Part shown: one piece after another, positions 8,529 to 16,036 of the stretch
Position numbering within the stretch: position 1 is the first letter of the stretch
Layout of the letters: every line of letters begins with the position of its first letter
From: Arthrobacter sp. DNA4
GTDB lineage: Bacteria > Actinomycetota > Actinomycetes > Actinomycetales > Micrococcaceae
Assembly: GCF_024362385.1 (NCBI RefSeq)
Contig: NZ_CP101466.1
Coordinates: 372,001 to 436,000, forward strand
Length of the DNA stretch: 64,000 nt
Direction: 5' to 3'
The notes under the pieces: generated by a model
Databases searched by the model: none
Seen by the model: only the letters and a program-made list of their open reading frames with translations
Told to the model about the DNA's origin: nothing
Position numbers and translations under genes: made by a program

Positions 8529-9104
8529 TTACGTGTAGCGTCCAAGAGATCGACCGATCTGCCGGATGGCGGCATCATAGGCCGCATCCCACGTCCAGCC
8601 AGCTGCGGGTGCGCCGGCCAGCTCTAGTGACACCAGCCCGTGGACCTGGCCCCAGACAACGCCGACCATAGAGGCGATCTCATCATCTGCTGCTCCGGGC
8701 AGGGCTGCGGCGACCGCGGTGAACAGCGGCGCGATCGATGGCTCAGTGGCTCCCGGCGTCGGCGTACACGGCACTTGGCTGGCCAGCGAGCCGCCGAACA
8801 TCAAGCCGTAGAGGGCGGGATGCTCGAGCGCCCAGGTTCGGTAAGCCCGGCCCAATGCTTCGAGGCCGGCAGCGCCGGCTGCTTGTTGGGAGGCAGCAAA
8901 GGACGCGAAGCCGTCGTCAAGCACGGCAGTCAGCAATTCCGCCTTGCCCCCGAAGAGCGAGTACACCGCCGTCGTCGAAGTCCCAGCGGTTGCGGCAATA
9001 CTGCGCAACGATACGGAGGCAACGCCGTCACGGCTGATCAAGGAGGCTGCGGCGTCGAGCAGCCTGCGACGCAGGGCCGCATCGTGGACTACGGGTCTTG
9101 CCAT
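8529..9104 (-). CDS. TetR/AcrR family regulator with WHG-type C-terminal domain
   Basis: 191-aa repressor. The N-terminal helix-turn-helix spans about residues 8-54 (RRRLLDAAASLISRDG, then ATAGTSTTAVYSLFGGKAEL). The C-terminal region has AYRTWALEHPALYGLMFGG, typical of the WHG ligand-binding domain. The start at 9104 (MARPVV) is preferred over the frame start at 9125, because the latter lies inside the inverted repeat at 9119-9144 that is the likely operator. It is divergent from the DUF4188 gene with 55 bases between the starts, so it probably represses both itself and that gene. The ligand is unknown. Confidence 0.88.
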   Translation of the reverse strand: MARPVVHDAALRRRLLDAAASLISRDGVASVSLRSIAATAGTSTTAVYSLFGGKAELLTAVLDDGFASFAASQQAAGAAGLEALGRAYRTWALEHPALYGLMFGGSLASQVPCTPTPGATEPSIAPLFTAVAAALPGAADDEIASMVGVVWGQVHGLVSLELAGAPAAGWTWDAAYDAAIRQIGRSLGRYT

Positions 9105-9118
9105 AGGACAAGTATTGC

Positions 9119-9144
9119 ATAACAATGTTTTGTAACAGTGTTAT
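9119..9144. promoter_or_regulatory. TetR operator candidate between divergent genes
   Basis: ATAACAATGTT (9119-9129) and AACAGTGTTAT (9134-9144) form an inverted repeat, 10 of 11 positions matching, around TTGT. Each half also holds the near-palindrome AACANTGTT, so two dimers could bind. It lies between the divergent TetR and DUF4188 starts. Confidence 0.8.
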
Positions 9145-9159
9145 GGATAGGAGAAGCGC

Positions 9160-9669
9160 ATGTCACAGCAAGTGCTCAAAGGACGTTTCACTGCCGATCC
9201 CGGGGGTGGCCCCGTGACGGTCTTCCTGATCGGGATGCGTGCAAACCGGTGGTGGAAGTTCGGGAAGGTGGTACGGGTGGGGGCGGCCATGCCCAAAATG
9301 CTTGCCTACCTAGCCAAGACGCCGGAGGCTGGCTTGCTGGGCTACCAGCAATGGTTCGGGCGGACCACCATCATGGTCACCTACTGGAAAAGCCCGGAGG
9401 ATTTGCAGCGGTTCGCGGCCGACCGGTCGGCGCCGCACCTTGAGCCCTGGCGCCGGTTCATGCGCGAATCAGCCGGCAATGGCGACGTCGGCGTATGGCA
9501 CGAAACCTATGAGACGGTTCCGGGTGGCAGGGAAAGCGTGTATAGCGATATGCCGGTCTTTGGGTTGGCAGCGGCCACCGGCCATGTGCCGGTGGGAGCA
9601 GGACTGAACACCGCACGCCAGCGTTTGGAGGCAGGTGGCCCAGACGGTCGACCGTCGGCGCGGGGTTGA
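9160..9669 (+). CDS. DUF4188 domain protein, monooxygenase-like
   Basis: 169-aa soluble protein of the DUF4188 family, which has a ferredoxin-like fold resembling heme-degrading or antibiotic-biosynthesis monooxygenases. Characteristic stretches are MRANRWWKFGKV near residue 26, GYQQWFGRTTIMVTYWKSPEDL near 66, and HLEPWRRFM and GVWHETYE towards the end. Start ATG 9160 has an AGGAG site six bases upstream. It sits beside a divergent TetR gene and its operator, suggesting induction by a toxic or signalling small molecule. The biochemical activity is not known for the family. Confidence 0.82.
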   Translation: MSQQVLKGRFTADPGGGPVTVFLIGMRANRWWKFGKVVRVGAAMPKMLAYLAKTPEAGLLGYQQWFGRTTIMVTYWKSPEDLQRFAADRSAPHLEPWRRFMRESAGNGDVGVWHETYETVPGGRESVYSDMPVFGLAAATGHVPVGAGLNTARQRLEAGGPDGRPSARG

Positions 9670-9765
9670 ATGCCCGGCCCGTGCGTACGCGACGCCTCTT
9701 TGAGTAGATGATACGGATGGACCTCTTCGGGACGCCGTGAGCTGAGGGTCCTTGTGTGACATCCG

Positions 9766-9803
9766 GCGATAAATAGCGGTATCTTCGCGACGCTATTTGT
9801 CGC
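9766..9803. terminator. Hairpin between convergent genes
   Basis: Arms 9766-9778 (GCGATAAATAGCG) and 9791-9803 pair over 13 positions with one G-U type mismatch and a 12-nt loop. It lies between the stop of the DUF4188 gene and the stop of the convergent membrane protein gene, which fits a bidirectional terminator, although no T-run follows. Confidence 0.55.
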
Positions 9804-9877
9804 ACAGGACAGCCCAAGAGGGGATTGATTAGCTGCCCGTTAGCCGATCGGTATACGGGCATGCCAGGTACTTGCAG

Positions 9878-10792
9878 TTACTTTGAAGGGACTGGGATTG
9901 CGGGGCGTCCGGTTTCGGTTGTCGACAGGCCGGGGCAGGGGTAGGTTTCGCCAGGACCCAGTGTGGGCGGAACTCCGGCGCATTCCGGTGCCGGTTCTCC
10001 CACGACTCCGGAGGTGCCGGTTCCGCGGCCGATGACGAATTCGCCGACCACGGTTTTGCCCGTTGAGTCGTAGACGGGGACGACGAACTCTTTGCCCTTG
10101 ATTGATTCCTGCCAGGCGAGGGCGTCCGCGGGGCTCTTGAACGTTTTGCTGGCTGTTGTTCCGTTGGCGTCCTCGAGGTCGGTTCGGTAGGCGTATCCGC
10201 TTGTCCCGTTTGTTGCTATGACGGCGACCAGGTCGGGGCTTCCGTTTTCGTTTGCAGCACCGTAGGTATCTCCATGGGGGTTCACTGCCCAGTCGGTAAT
10301 TTCGGTATTGACGTACTGGGCTGTTAGTTTCCAGCTGGCTTGGGGGCTCGTAGTGATGGTGATGCTCTCTTTTCCGGCCGTGAGAGGCAGCGTGTAACCG
10401 GTCCAGTCCTGGCGTGTTCCAACGTCCTCCGGTTTGCAGGTGGCGTTGGCGCCGTCCTCGAATTCAAAGCGCCCAGGAGTGAGGCAGTTGAGCTGCAGTT
10501 CGATGCCTGTGGCGCCTTCGGGTGTGTGACCGAGCTGAACAGTGGCCGTTCCTGTGTGTATCTCTGTCACAGGAGATGCCAGGGGTGTCACCTGCGAGGA
10601 GCCGGGAGTTGAAAACAGGCCGGCGGCGGTCGCGCCGACACCGCCTAGGAGGCCGATGCCGGCAACTGCCGCAGTTCCAGCCCAGAGTCTGGCGCGCTTC
10701 TTTGCCCGGGAAGGAGCGATTTTTTCGACTTCTGTCACGAGTTTCGTGCGCAGGGCGTCACTGAAGAGGTCGTCCACGTGGAGCTGATTCAT
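9878..10792 (-). CDS. Membrane-anchored protein paired with ECF sigma factor, possible anti-sigma factor
   Basis: 304 aa that I do not recognise as a named family. Residues 1-35 are a cytoplasmic segment with KKRARL, followed by one hydrophobic helix (about 36-61, LWAGTAAVAGIGLLGGVGATAAG) and a long extracytoplasmic part rich in Thr, Gly and Pro with two separated Cys pairs. A repeat-free beta-rich tail ends in Pro-rich sequence. The ATG overlaps the sigma-factor stop by four bases, so the two are coupled. That arrangement, one helix plus an outside domain, fits a membrane-bound partner or anti-sigma factor, but the cytoplasmic part is short and carries no recognised zinc-anti-sigma motif, so the role is inference. 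Confidence 0.65.
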   Translation of the reverse strand: MNQLHVDDLFSDALRTKLVTEVEKIAPSRAKKRARLWAGTAAVAGIGLLGGVGATAAGLFSTPGSSQVTPLASPVTEIHTGTATVQLGHTPEGATGIELQLNCLTPGRFEFEDGANATCKPEDVGTRQDWTGYTLPLTAGKESITITTSPQASWKLTAQYVNTEITDWAVNPHGDTYGAANENGSPDLVAVIATNGTSGYAYRTDLEDANGTTASKTFKSPADALAWQESIKGKEFVVPVYDSTGKTVVGEFVIGRGTGTSGVVGEPAPECAGVPPTLGPGETYPCPGLSTTETGRPAIPVPSK

Positions 10793-11397
10793 GACCGTTC
10801 TCCTTCCAGAACTGGGGTTGCAGCCGTGGGTGAGTTCGTTGATGCATCCCCGTTCAGGGCGGTTCTTAGCCGCTGTCTGGCTCGGTGCATGCGTGATTTC
10901 GCTGCTGACGGTGTCAGATTCAGGATGGCCGCGGCTGCAGCGATGGTGTGTTCTTCGAAAACGACCAGGCTCACCAGCTGCAGATCCTCAATGGTCAAGC
11001 TGGCCAAAGCCTGTGCCAGGTCGTTGTCCAGCTGGTTTTGGTATCGGCGGTAGGGATCTGCACTGGCGTCGTCAGGTTCCCGGCTGCGCGGCAGCGAGTT
11101 CAGAAGCCGTTGGTAGCGAGCGGCAGCACGGGCACGGTTTCGCGCAACGTTCGTGGTCGTGACCAGCAGCCAGGGAAGAATGGATCCCTCGACCACTCGG
11201 ACGTGCTTTCGCCGTCGCCACAGTTCAAGGAACGCCGCGGCCATGATGTCTTCGGAATCGTGGTGGTTTCCGCACAGCCGGTAGGCGTGGCGGAAAACCC
11301 TGTCGCGGTGCCGGTCGTACAGGTCGCCAAAAGCGTCGCCCTGTCCCAAAAGGCTCCGGCGCCACAGCGTCTCATCACCCGTATCTATGGTCCCCAT
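10789..11397 (-). CDS. ECF-type RNA polymerase sigma factor
   Basis: 202-aa sigma-70 family extracytoplasmic-function factor. Region 2 is seen at about residues 20-60 (AFGDLYDRHRDRVFRHAYRL followed by SEDIMAAAFLELWRR), including the -10 recognition helix. Region 4 is at about 130-175 (LTIEDLQLVSLVVFEEH and LNLTPSAAKSRMHRARQRLR), the -35 recognition helix-turn-helix. It would direct RNA polymerase to a small regulon. It is transcribed with the following membrane protein (ATGA overlap), the usual organisation of an ECF sigma factor and its regulator. Codon use and GC are lower than in the flanking catabolic clusters. Confidence 0.9.
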   Translation of the reverse strand: MGTIDTGDETLWRRSLLGQGDAFGDLYDRHRDRVFRHAYRLCGNHHDSEDIMAAAFLELWRRRKHVRVVEGSILPWLLVTTTNVARNRARAAARYQRLLNSLPRSREPDDASADPYRRYQNQLDNDLAQALASLTIEDLQLVSLVVFEEHTIAAAAAILNLTPSAAKSRMHRARQRLRTALNGDASTNSPTAATPVLEGERS

Positions 11398-11529
11398 GCC
11401 CTTTAGTGTCCGGCAAAGTCCAAAAGGTTTCGCCCGATCAGGAAAGCTTCAAGAGCGGAAACAGAGCATGTCCGCTTATCGATCGGGTTACTTGCGGTGG
11501 TGAGACTCCCAGAAAAATGGGGATGTTCA

Positions 11530-11967
11530 ATGATCCAGGTCGAAGCTAGGCTTCAGCACATGAACGAGCACGCGGTTCCCAGTCCTGCCGACGGGTACTT
11601 GTTTGAGTTCAAAGGAAAGCACCCCCTTCGTGAGACAGCCCGCTGGGTATCTGGCGTCGGTTTGGTTTGCGCGGGAGTAGCCATCGCAATCATAGGGACA
11701 GCCTTCCATTCGTACTTATCCATGCCGCTTGGGATTGCCGTAGCGGTTCTTGGTGCCATCATGCTTGTCTTGTACGCACTGACAAAGAGCCGAACGAAGG
11801 CCACGGCGGCTGCTTCTGGCACGGTTGGCAAGCGCCATACGAAGAATCAAAGCACCGGCCCGCACTCGGTCGCAGCGGATCTTTCCCTTCTTGCGGACCT
11901 CTATTCGAGGGGCGCCCTCAGCACAGAAGAATTTTCCGCAGCCAAACGTCGCATACTCGAAAGCTAA
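11530..11967 (+). CDS. SHOCT domain-containing membrane protein
   Basis: 145 aa. Two hydrophobic helices are predicted at about residues 42-62 (GVGLVCAGVAIAIIGTAF) and 65-88 (MPLGIAVAVLGAIMLVLYAL), followed by a basic linker and a C-terminal SHOCT motif at about 116-145 (LSLLADLYSRGALSTEEFSA). SHOCT is a short helical oligomerisation element found at protein ends. Start ATG 11530 has GGGGA six bases upstream, better than the GTG at 11497. It is divergent from the ECF sigma gene, with about 130 bases between, so it could belong to that sigma factor's regulon. Confidence 0.72.
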   Translation: MIQVEARLQHMNEHAVPSPADGYLFEFKGKHPLRETARWVSGVGLVCAGVAIAIIGTAFHSYLSMPLGIAVAVLGAIMLVLYALTKSRTKATAAASGTVGKRHTKNQSTGPHSVAADLSLLADLYSRGALSTEEFSAAKRRILES

Positions 11968-12046
11968 GCGTCCACGCTAAAGCCGCCCGGTCAGGGATCC
12001 TCTACCGAGCGCCACTCTGTACCAGGCGGATAGGCCGTCTAGCGAT

Positions 12047-12298
12047 TCACTCGAGCCGCGACCCTGACGGGTGGGAGGGCTCGTTGCCGTTCAACCTTTT
12101 GTGGCTCTTGCGAGAGGAAACGGCTATCGCCATAGCAAAGACCACGACGCAGGCTACAGGCACGGCCAACGCATCGGGAGCTAGCGGGCTGAAGTTTCTG
12201 ACTATCCATGCAACACCCGAACCAACCGGGATCGCTGCAACCAGCCATAACCAATTCATCCAGCGCGGCTGGACTTTCCGTTCTTCCAGGTTCCCCAT
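12047..12298 (-). CDS. Small hypothetical membrane protein
   Basis: 83 aa. A basic N-terminus is followed by two hydrophobic segments, WLWLVAAIPVGSGVAWIV (about residues 16-33) and ALAVPVACVVVFAMAIAVSS (about 44-62), then a polar tail. I recognise no family. It is supported by membrane-protein composition and similar small neighbours. The gene lies in the lower-GC stretch 9.7-13.5 kb. No strong ribosome site is seen. Confidence 0.5.
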   Translation of the reverse strand: MGNLEERKVQPRWMNWLWLVAAIPVGSGVAWIVRNFSPLAPDALAVPVACVVVFAMAIAVSSRKSHKRLNGNEPSHPSGSRLE

Positions 12299-12385
12299 TG
12301 TGGAAGCATAATCCCGCCTCCAGCGGAATGCCCCAGCTGCTTTTTACTCCAAGCCGATCCGGGCTGAGCCCCGACGTGGGCCACC

Positions 12386-12411
12386 GTGCGGTGGAGGATC
12401 CTCCACCGCAC
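12386..12411 (-). terminator. Perfect 26-nt palindrome after small membrane protein gene
   Basis: GTGCGGTGGAGGA (12386-12398) is followed directly by its exact complement (12399-12411), 13 bp with no spacer. It lies 12 bases beyond the stop of the minus-strand gene at 12424, the position of a terminator without a T-run, as is common in actinobacteria. Confidence 0.6.
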
Positions 12412-12423
12412 GCCGTCGACGGT

Positions 12424-12648
12424 CTACCTGAGCATCGTGCGGAGAACCATCAACAACACACCGGCGACAAAGAGCAGCGCACAGAACAGCGTGCCCAGCA
12501 GTTCCATACCCCGCACCTGCTCGGCTGTGTCCCTAACGGGAAGGACTTTGAACTTCTCCGTAATCAGGTACACCTGATATGCCGCTATCCGCTTACGGAA
12601 GACAAACCAAACAGCGGCCACCAGCACGAAAACTACGCCTTCACCCAT
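12424..12648 (-). CDS. Small hypothetical two-helix membrane protein
   Basis: 74 aa. One hydrophobic segment starts the protein (VVFVLVAAVWFVF, residues 5-17) and a second ends it (LLGTLFCALLFVAGVLLMVL, residues 50-69), with a basic linker KRIAAYQVYLITEKF between. No family was recognised. The palindrome just beyond its stop supports it as a transcription unit. It could alternatively be a remnant of a larger gene. Confidence 0.5.
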   Translation of the reverse strand: MGEGVVFVLVAAVWFVFRKRIAAYQVYLITEKFKVLPVRDTAEQVRGMELLGTLFCALLFVAGVLLMVLRTMLR

Positions 12649-12785
12649 TCGCTGCCCCCAAGATGATTTAGCAGGTTGACCCGAGCCCGGAACCTGATTG
12701 TCCCATTGGTCCCAGTCAGTGTTGCCGACTCCGTGTTCCAGGAGATGTCCGCTTGCCGATCCTTCACCGGCCGCCGTTGATGTAG

Positions 12786-13289
12786 TCAGCTCGGCGAGTC
12801 AGGCGTCTCGGTACGCGCAGGTGCGGTTTCGTCGGCTGATGGCTTTCTCCACCGTTGGATTTGGAAAACCAGCCATGCGGTGGCGGCAATTGGCACTAGC
12901 GGGAAGACGGGCCTCCCGCTGAATGCAACTACGGCAAAGGCGATCCAAAGGACACCAGTGAGGACGCCCATGGAGATCAATGACTTGCGGGTAACCCGAT
13001 AGGAAGGCAGTTCAATCCCTTCGGCGCGGAGCTGTCGGGCCTCCGAAGCTGCGGCCCGGATCAAGGGAACAAACATTGCAGCCAATGCGGCGGCTACAAG
13101 CGTGGATCGCCACGGTTCCGGAACGCCGAATGCCTCTAGGGCGGACCCCAGCAATGATCCCAGGATAATGAACCAAAAAATTGCCCAGCTTACCAAGCGC
13201 CTCCGCTTAGGCGGCATTCCCTCTAAGGAATCCGGTGGCCATGATTGCCACTCATATCTGTTGTCGCTCTTGCCTGCCCCCATGGCCAT
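12786..13289 (-). CDS. Hypothetical membrane protein
   Basis: 167 aa from the internal start MAMGAGKSD. The open frame runs on to 13436 but the extra N-terminus looks non-coding. Four hydrophobic segments are visible: LVSWAIFWFIILGSLLGSA, STLVAAALAAMFVPLIRAAA, SLISMGVLTGVLWIAFAVVAF and VFPLVPIAATAWLVFQI, with a polar C-terminal tail. No family was recognised. The start is uncertain because no good ribosome site is seen at any candidate. Confidence 0.5.
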   Translation of the reverse strand: MAMGAGKSDNRYEWQSWPPDSLEGMPPKRRRLVSWAIFWFIILGSLLGSALEAFGVPEPWRSTLVAAALAAMFVPLIRAAASEARQLRAEGIELPSYRVTRKSLISMGVLTGVLWIAFAVVAFSGRPVFPLVPIAATAWLVFQIQRWRKPSADETAPARTETPDSPS

Positions 13290-13602
13290 GTCCACAGGAT
13301 ACGCCGGCGCTGGGTGCGGGGGGCGGAAGTGTTCACCGTTGAGATTCCTTGCCGGGGTTGTGCCCGTATGGCGGTCGTTTACCGTGCAGCCAGGCATGGA
13401 TTCTTGTTTCGCAACCGCTGCTGACCATACATGCACGTTTACCCCGCACGATGAAATGCACGGTGAAGGTGCCCTAACCGCAACGCTCCAGAGTGTGTCG
13501 GAACCCTTGGAATGAGTAACGTCTCATCGGTCCCCGAACGGGTTCACGGAGTTGCCCAAGCTCGTGTAGCTAAACCTTAAAAACGGAAATCCAGGCAGCT
13601 GC
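13290..13602. other. Non-coding stretch before MarR gene
   Basis: About 310 bases between the hypothetical membrane protein start and the MarR stop. I see no convincing gene, repeat or terminator. An overlapping plus-strand frame across it has no family features. Confidence 0.4.
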
Positions 13603-14070
13603 CTACTCCGCCGCGCCCCACAGTGCCTTGCGGAGCAGCCGCTTCAGTTCCTGCGACTCCTCCCCGGACAGCACGGCCAGCTGGTTCAGTTCGGCCGCGT
13701 CCATGGCGGTGCGGGCCTTCGCGTGCATCTTCCGCCCCTCGGCAGTGGAGACGATGATCTTGGCGCGCCGGTCCTGCTTGCCCTGCGCCCGTTCCACGAG
13801 GCCGCGGCGTTCCAGATCGTCCACAAGGGTGACCACCTGGCTGGGGTCCAGGCTGAGGAAATCTGCCAGTTCCCGCTGCGTGGGCTCAAGCCCGCTGCAC
13901 GCCAGCGTCAGGATGGAGAAGGACCGCTCCCGCAGCCCGAAGTCAGCCAACGCCTTGTTGTTCAGCACCGAGCCGGCGGCGTGCAGCTTGGCGAGCAGCA
14001 GGCCCACATCACTGCCGATCCTGGCTGCCGCAAGGCGGGGTGTCTGAACTTCGGTGCCCAAGGTGGCCAT
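13603..14070 (-). CDS. MarR family transcriptional regulator
   Basis: 155-aa winged-helix regulator. The start at 14070 (MATLGTEV) has GGAG five bases upstream and is preferred over 14109. The DNA-binding wing is seen at about residues 62-101 (LEPTQRELADFLSLDPSQVV, then LERRGLVERAQGKQDRRAKI), with the conserved DxR. It is divergent from the SDR-led catabolic operon, and palindromic sites lie in the 130-bp gap. It probably represses that operon and itself, and is released by an aromatic acid or its CoA ester, as known MarR regulators of such clusters are. The ligand is inference. Confidence 0.9.
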   Translation of the reverse strand: MATLGTEVQTPRLAAARIGSDVGLLLAKLHAAGSVLNNKALADFGLRERSFSILTLACSGLEPTQRELADFLSLDPSQVVTLVDDLERRGLVERAQGKQDRRAKIIVSTAEGRKMHAKARTAMDAAELNQLAVLSGEESQELKRLLRKALWGAAE

Positions 14071-14092
14071 CACAACTCCGGTGTAAAAAACA

Positions 14093-14128
14093 ATCGTTGA
14101 CTTTTTCAATGATCCGTAATTTCATTGA
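14093..14128. promoter_or_regulatory. MarR operator candidates and promoter
   Basis: A perfect inverted repeat TCAATGA (14106-14112) / TCATTGA (14122-14128) overlaps a second one, ATCGTTGA (14093-14100) / TCAATGAT (14106-14113), 7 of 8 matched. TTGACT at 14097-14102 could be the -35 box of the SDR operon, so bound repressor would block it. Confidence 0.7.
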
Positions 14129-14200
14129 TTCCAACAAGGATCTCACACCGCAGTGGGACCACCCCAACGGCTTCGGCCGTCGCATGCGAAGGAGCAGGCC

Positions 14201-15142
14201 ATGAGCTTGAACGGCAAGGTTGCAATCGTCACCGGCAGCGGGCAGGGTCTCGGCCTCGCCTACGCCAGGGAGCTCGCCAGCCAGGGCGCCGCCGTCGTCA
14301 TCAACGACGTCAACGCCGACACCGCCGCGCAGGCCGTCTCCCAGATCGAGGCCGACGGCGGCCGCGCCACCGCCGTGGTGGTTCCGGTGGGCACCACCGA
14401 TGCCGCCAAGGCGCTGGTGGCCGGAGCCGTGGACACCTTCGGCGGCCTGGACATCCTGGTCACCAACGCCGGCATCCTCCGCGACAAGTCCCTGCTCAAA
14501 ATGACGGACGAGGACTTCGACCTGGTGATCAACGTCCACCTCAAGGGCACCTTCACCTGCGTCCGCGAGGCCTACGCCTACTTCAAGGAACACAACGTCC
14601 GGGGCCGCATCATCACCATCGGTTCGCCAACGGGCCAGCGCGGCAACTTCGGCCAGACCAACTACGCCGCCGCCAAGGCCGGCATCGTGGGCATGGTCCG
14701 CACCTGGGCGCTGGAAATGAAGAAGGCCGGCGTGACGGTCAACAGCGTCATCCCCGTGGCCGCCACCGCCATGACCAAGACCGTGCCCTACTTCCAGAAA
14801 GCCGTGGAAGCGGACGAGCGCGGCGAGGCCATGCCGTCCTTCTTCCGCCACGACCTGGGCTTTGGAACGGCCGACGACGTCTCCGGACTGGTTGCCTTCC
14901 TCGCCTCCGACGAGGCAGCCAACATCACCGGCCAGGCCATCGGCGCCGGCGGTGACCGGCTTCAGGTCTGGACCCACCCGGAAGCGGCCACCACCGAGTA
15001 CCGCGAGGGCGGCTGGAGTTATGAGGCGCTGCATGAAAACGCCGGCCACCTGTTCACCGCGGAAACGCTCCAAACGTATGGCGAAGAATTCCTTCCCCTG
15101 CCGGAGGACCTGAAGCCCGCACAGCCCGCCGAGGCCCGCTGA
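14201..15142 (+). CDS. SDR family oxidoreductase (3-hydroxyacyl-CoA dehydrogenase-like)
   Basis: 313-aa short-chain dehydrogenase. It has the NAD(P) motif VTGSGQGLGLAYA (about residues 11-23), the NAGI strand near 90, and the catalytic Tyr-Lys in NYAAAKAG near 155, with the Ser upstream in IGSPTG. The C-terminus is longer than in classical SDRs and resembles the dehydrogenase part of MaoC-fused peroxisomal-type enzymes. It would oxidise a hydroxyacyl-CoA made by the MaoC-type hydratase of the same operon. Start ATG 14201 follows AAGGAGCA. The amidohydrolase begins two bases after its stop. Confidence 0.85.
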   Translation: MSLNGKVAIVTGSGQGLGLAYARELASQGAAVVINDVNADTAAQAVSQIEADGGRATAVVVPVGTTDAAKALVAGAVDTFGGLDILVTNAGILRDKSLLKMTDEDFDLVINVHLKGTFTCVREAYAYFKEHNVRGRIITIGSPTGQRGNFGQTNYAAAKAGIVGMVRTWALEMKKAGVTVNSVIPVAATAMTKTVPYFQKAVEADERGEAMPSFFRHDLGFGTADDVSGLVAFLASDEAANITGQAIGAGGDRLQVWTHPEAATTEYREGGWSYEALHENAGHLFTAETLQTYGEEFLPLPEDLKPAQPAEAR

Positions 15143-15144
15143 CC

Positions 15145-16035
15145 ATGGCCGACCGTTACGAACTGGGCATCGACCCCACAAAGCTCGATGCCATCGACAT
15201 GCACGTCCACCTTGAGGTGGACAGCTGCGGCCACGGTTCCCTGCCGGAGGAACTGACCGAAGCCTCGGCCAAGTACTTCAAGGCCGAGGACCGCGCCCCG
15301 TCCCTGGACCGCATCGCCGAGGTTTACCGCGGAGTGAACATGGCCGCCGTCGTCTTCACCGTGGACGCCCGCACCCAACTCAAGCACGAGCCCAACAGCA
15401 TCCCCGAACTCATCGCCGGTGCCGCCCGGAACAATGACGTCCTGATCCCGTTCGGCAGCGTGGACCCTCGCACCGGCGAGGACGCCATCGCCGGCGCCAA
15501 ACACCAGGCCATCGAACTCGGCGCCCGCGGCTTCAAGTTCCACCCGTCCCTGCAGGGCTTCGACCCCTCCAGCGAGCGCTTCTACCCGCTCTGGGAAACC
15601 CTCCAGGAACTGGGCCTGCCCGCCATCTTCCACACCGGCCAAAACGGAATGGGCGCGGGCCTTCCCGGCGGTTTCGGCATCAAGCTGGCCTACTCCAACC
15701 CCCTGCTCCTGGACGCCGTGGCCGCGGACTTCCCGGGCCTGCAGATCATCATGGCCCACCCGTCCGTGCCGTGGCAGGACGAGGCCAACTCCATCGCCAC
15801 CCATAAGGCCAACGTGTTCATCGACCTTTCCGGCTGGTCGCCCAAGTACTTCCCGGAATCGCTGGTGAAGGCCTCCAACTCCTACCTCCAGGACAAGGTG
15901 CTGTTCGGCACCGACTTCCCGCTGATCACCCCGCAAAAGTGGCTCGGGGCCTTCGCGGACCTCCCGCTGAAGGACGAGGTCCGGCCCAAGATCCTCAAGG
16001 ACAACGCGGTCCGCCTCCTCGGGCTGGGTGGCTGA
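15145..16035 (+). CDS. Amidohydrolase family metal-dependent hydrolase
   Basis: 296-aa TIM-barrel enzyme of the Amidohydro_2 group, which contains decarboxylases and hydrolases of aromatic or cyclic acids. The metal-binding HxH is in IDMHVHLEV near residue 21. Further barrel ligands are the Lys region RGFKFHPS, the His in IFHTGQNG, the His in IIMAHPSV and the Asp in LFGTDFPLI. It could hydrate or decarboxylate a ring or dicarboxylic intermediate in the CoA-dependent route. Start ATG 15145 follows the SDR stop at once, and the next gene abuts its stop. Confidence 0.83.
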   Translation: MADRYELGIDPTKLDAIDMHVHLEVDSCGHGSLPEELTEASAKYFKAEDRAPSLDRIAEVYRGVNMAAVVFTVDARTQLKHEPNSIPELIAGAARNNDVLIPFGSVDPRTGEDAIAGAKHQAIELGARGFKFHPSLQGFDPSSERFYPLWETLQELGLPAIFHTGQNGMGAGLPGGFGIKLAYSNPLLLDAVAADFPGLQIIMAHPSVPWQDEANSIATHKANVFIDLSGWSPKYFPESLVKASNSYLQDKVLFGTDFPLITPQKWLGAFADLPLKDEVRPKILKDNAVRLLGLGG

Positions 16036-16036
16036 G

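Noticed and set aside
8640..9122. Plus-strand frames across the TetR gene near 9.0 kb
   Set aside because: Antisense to a clear TetR gene, with no ribosome site.
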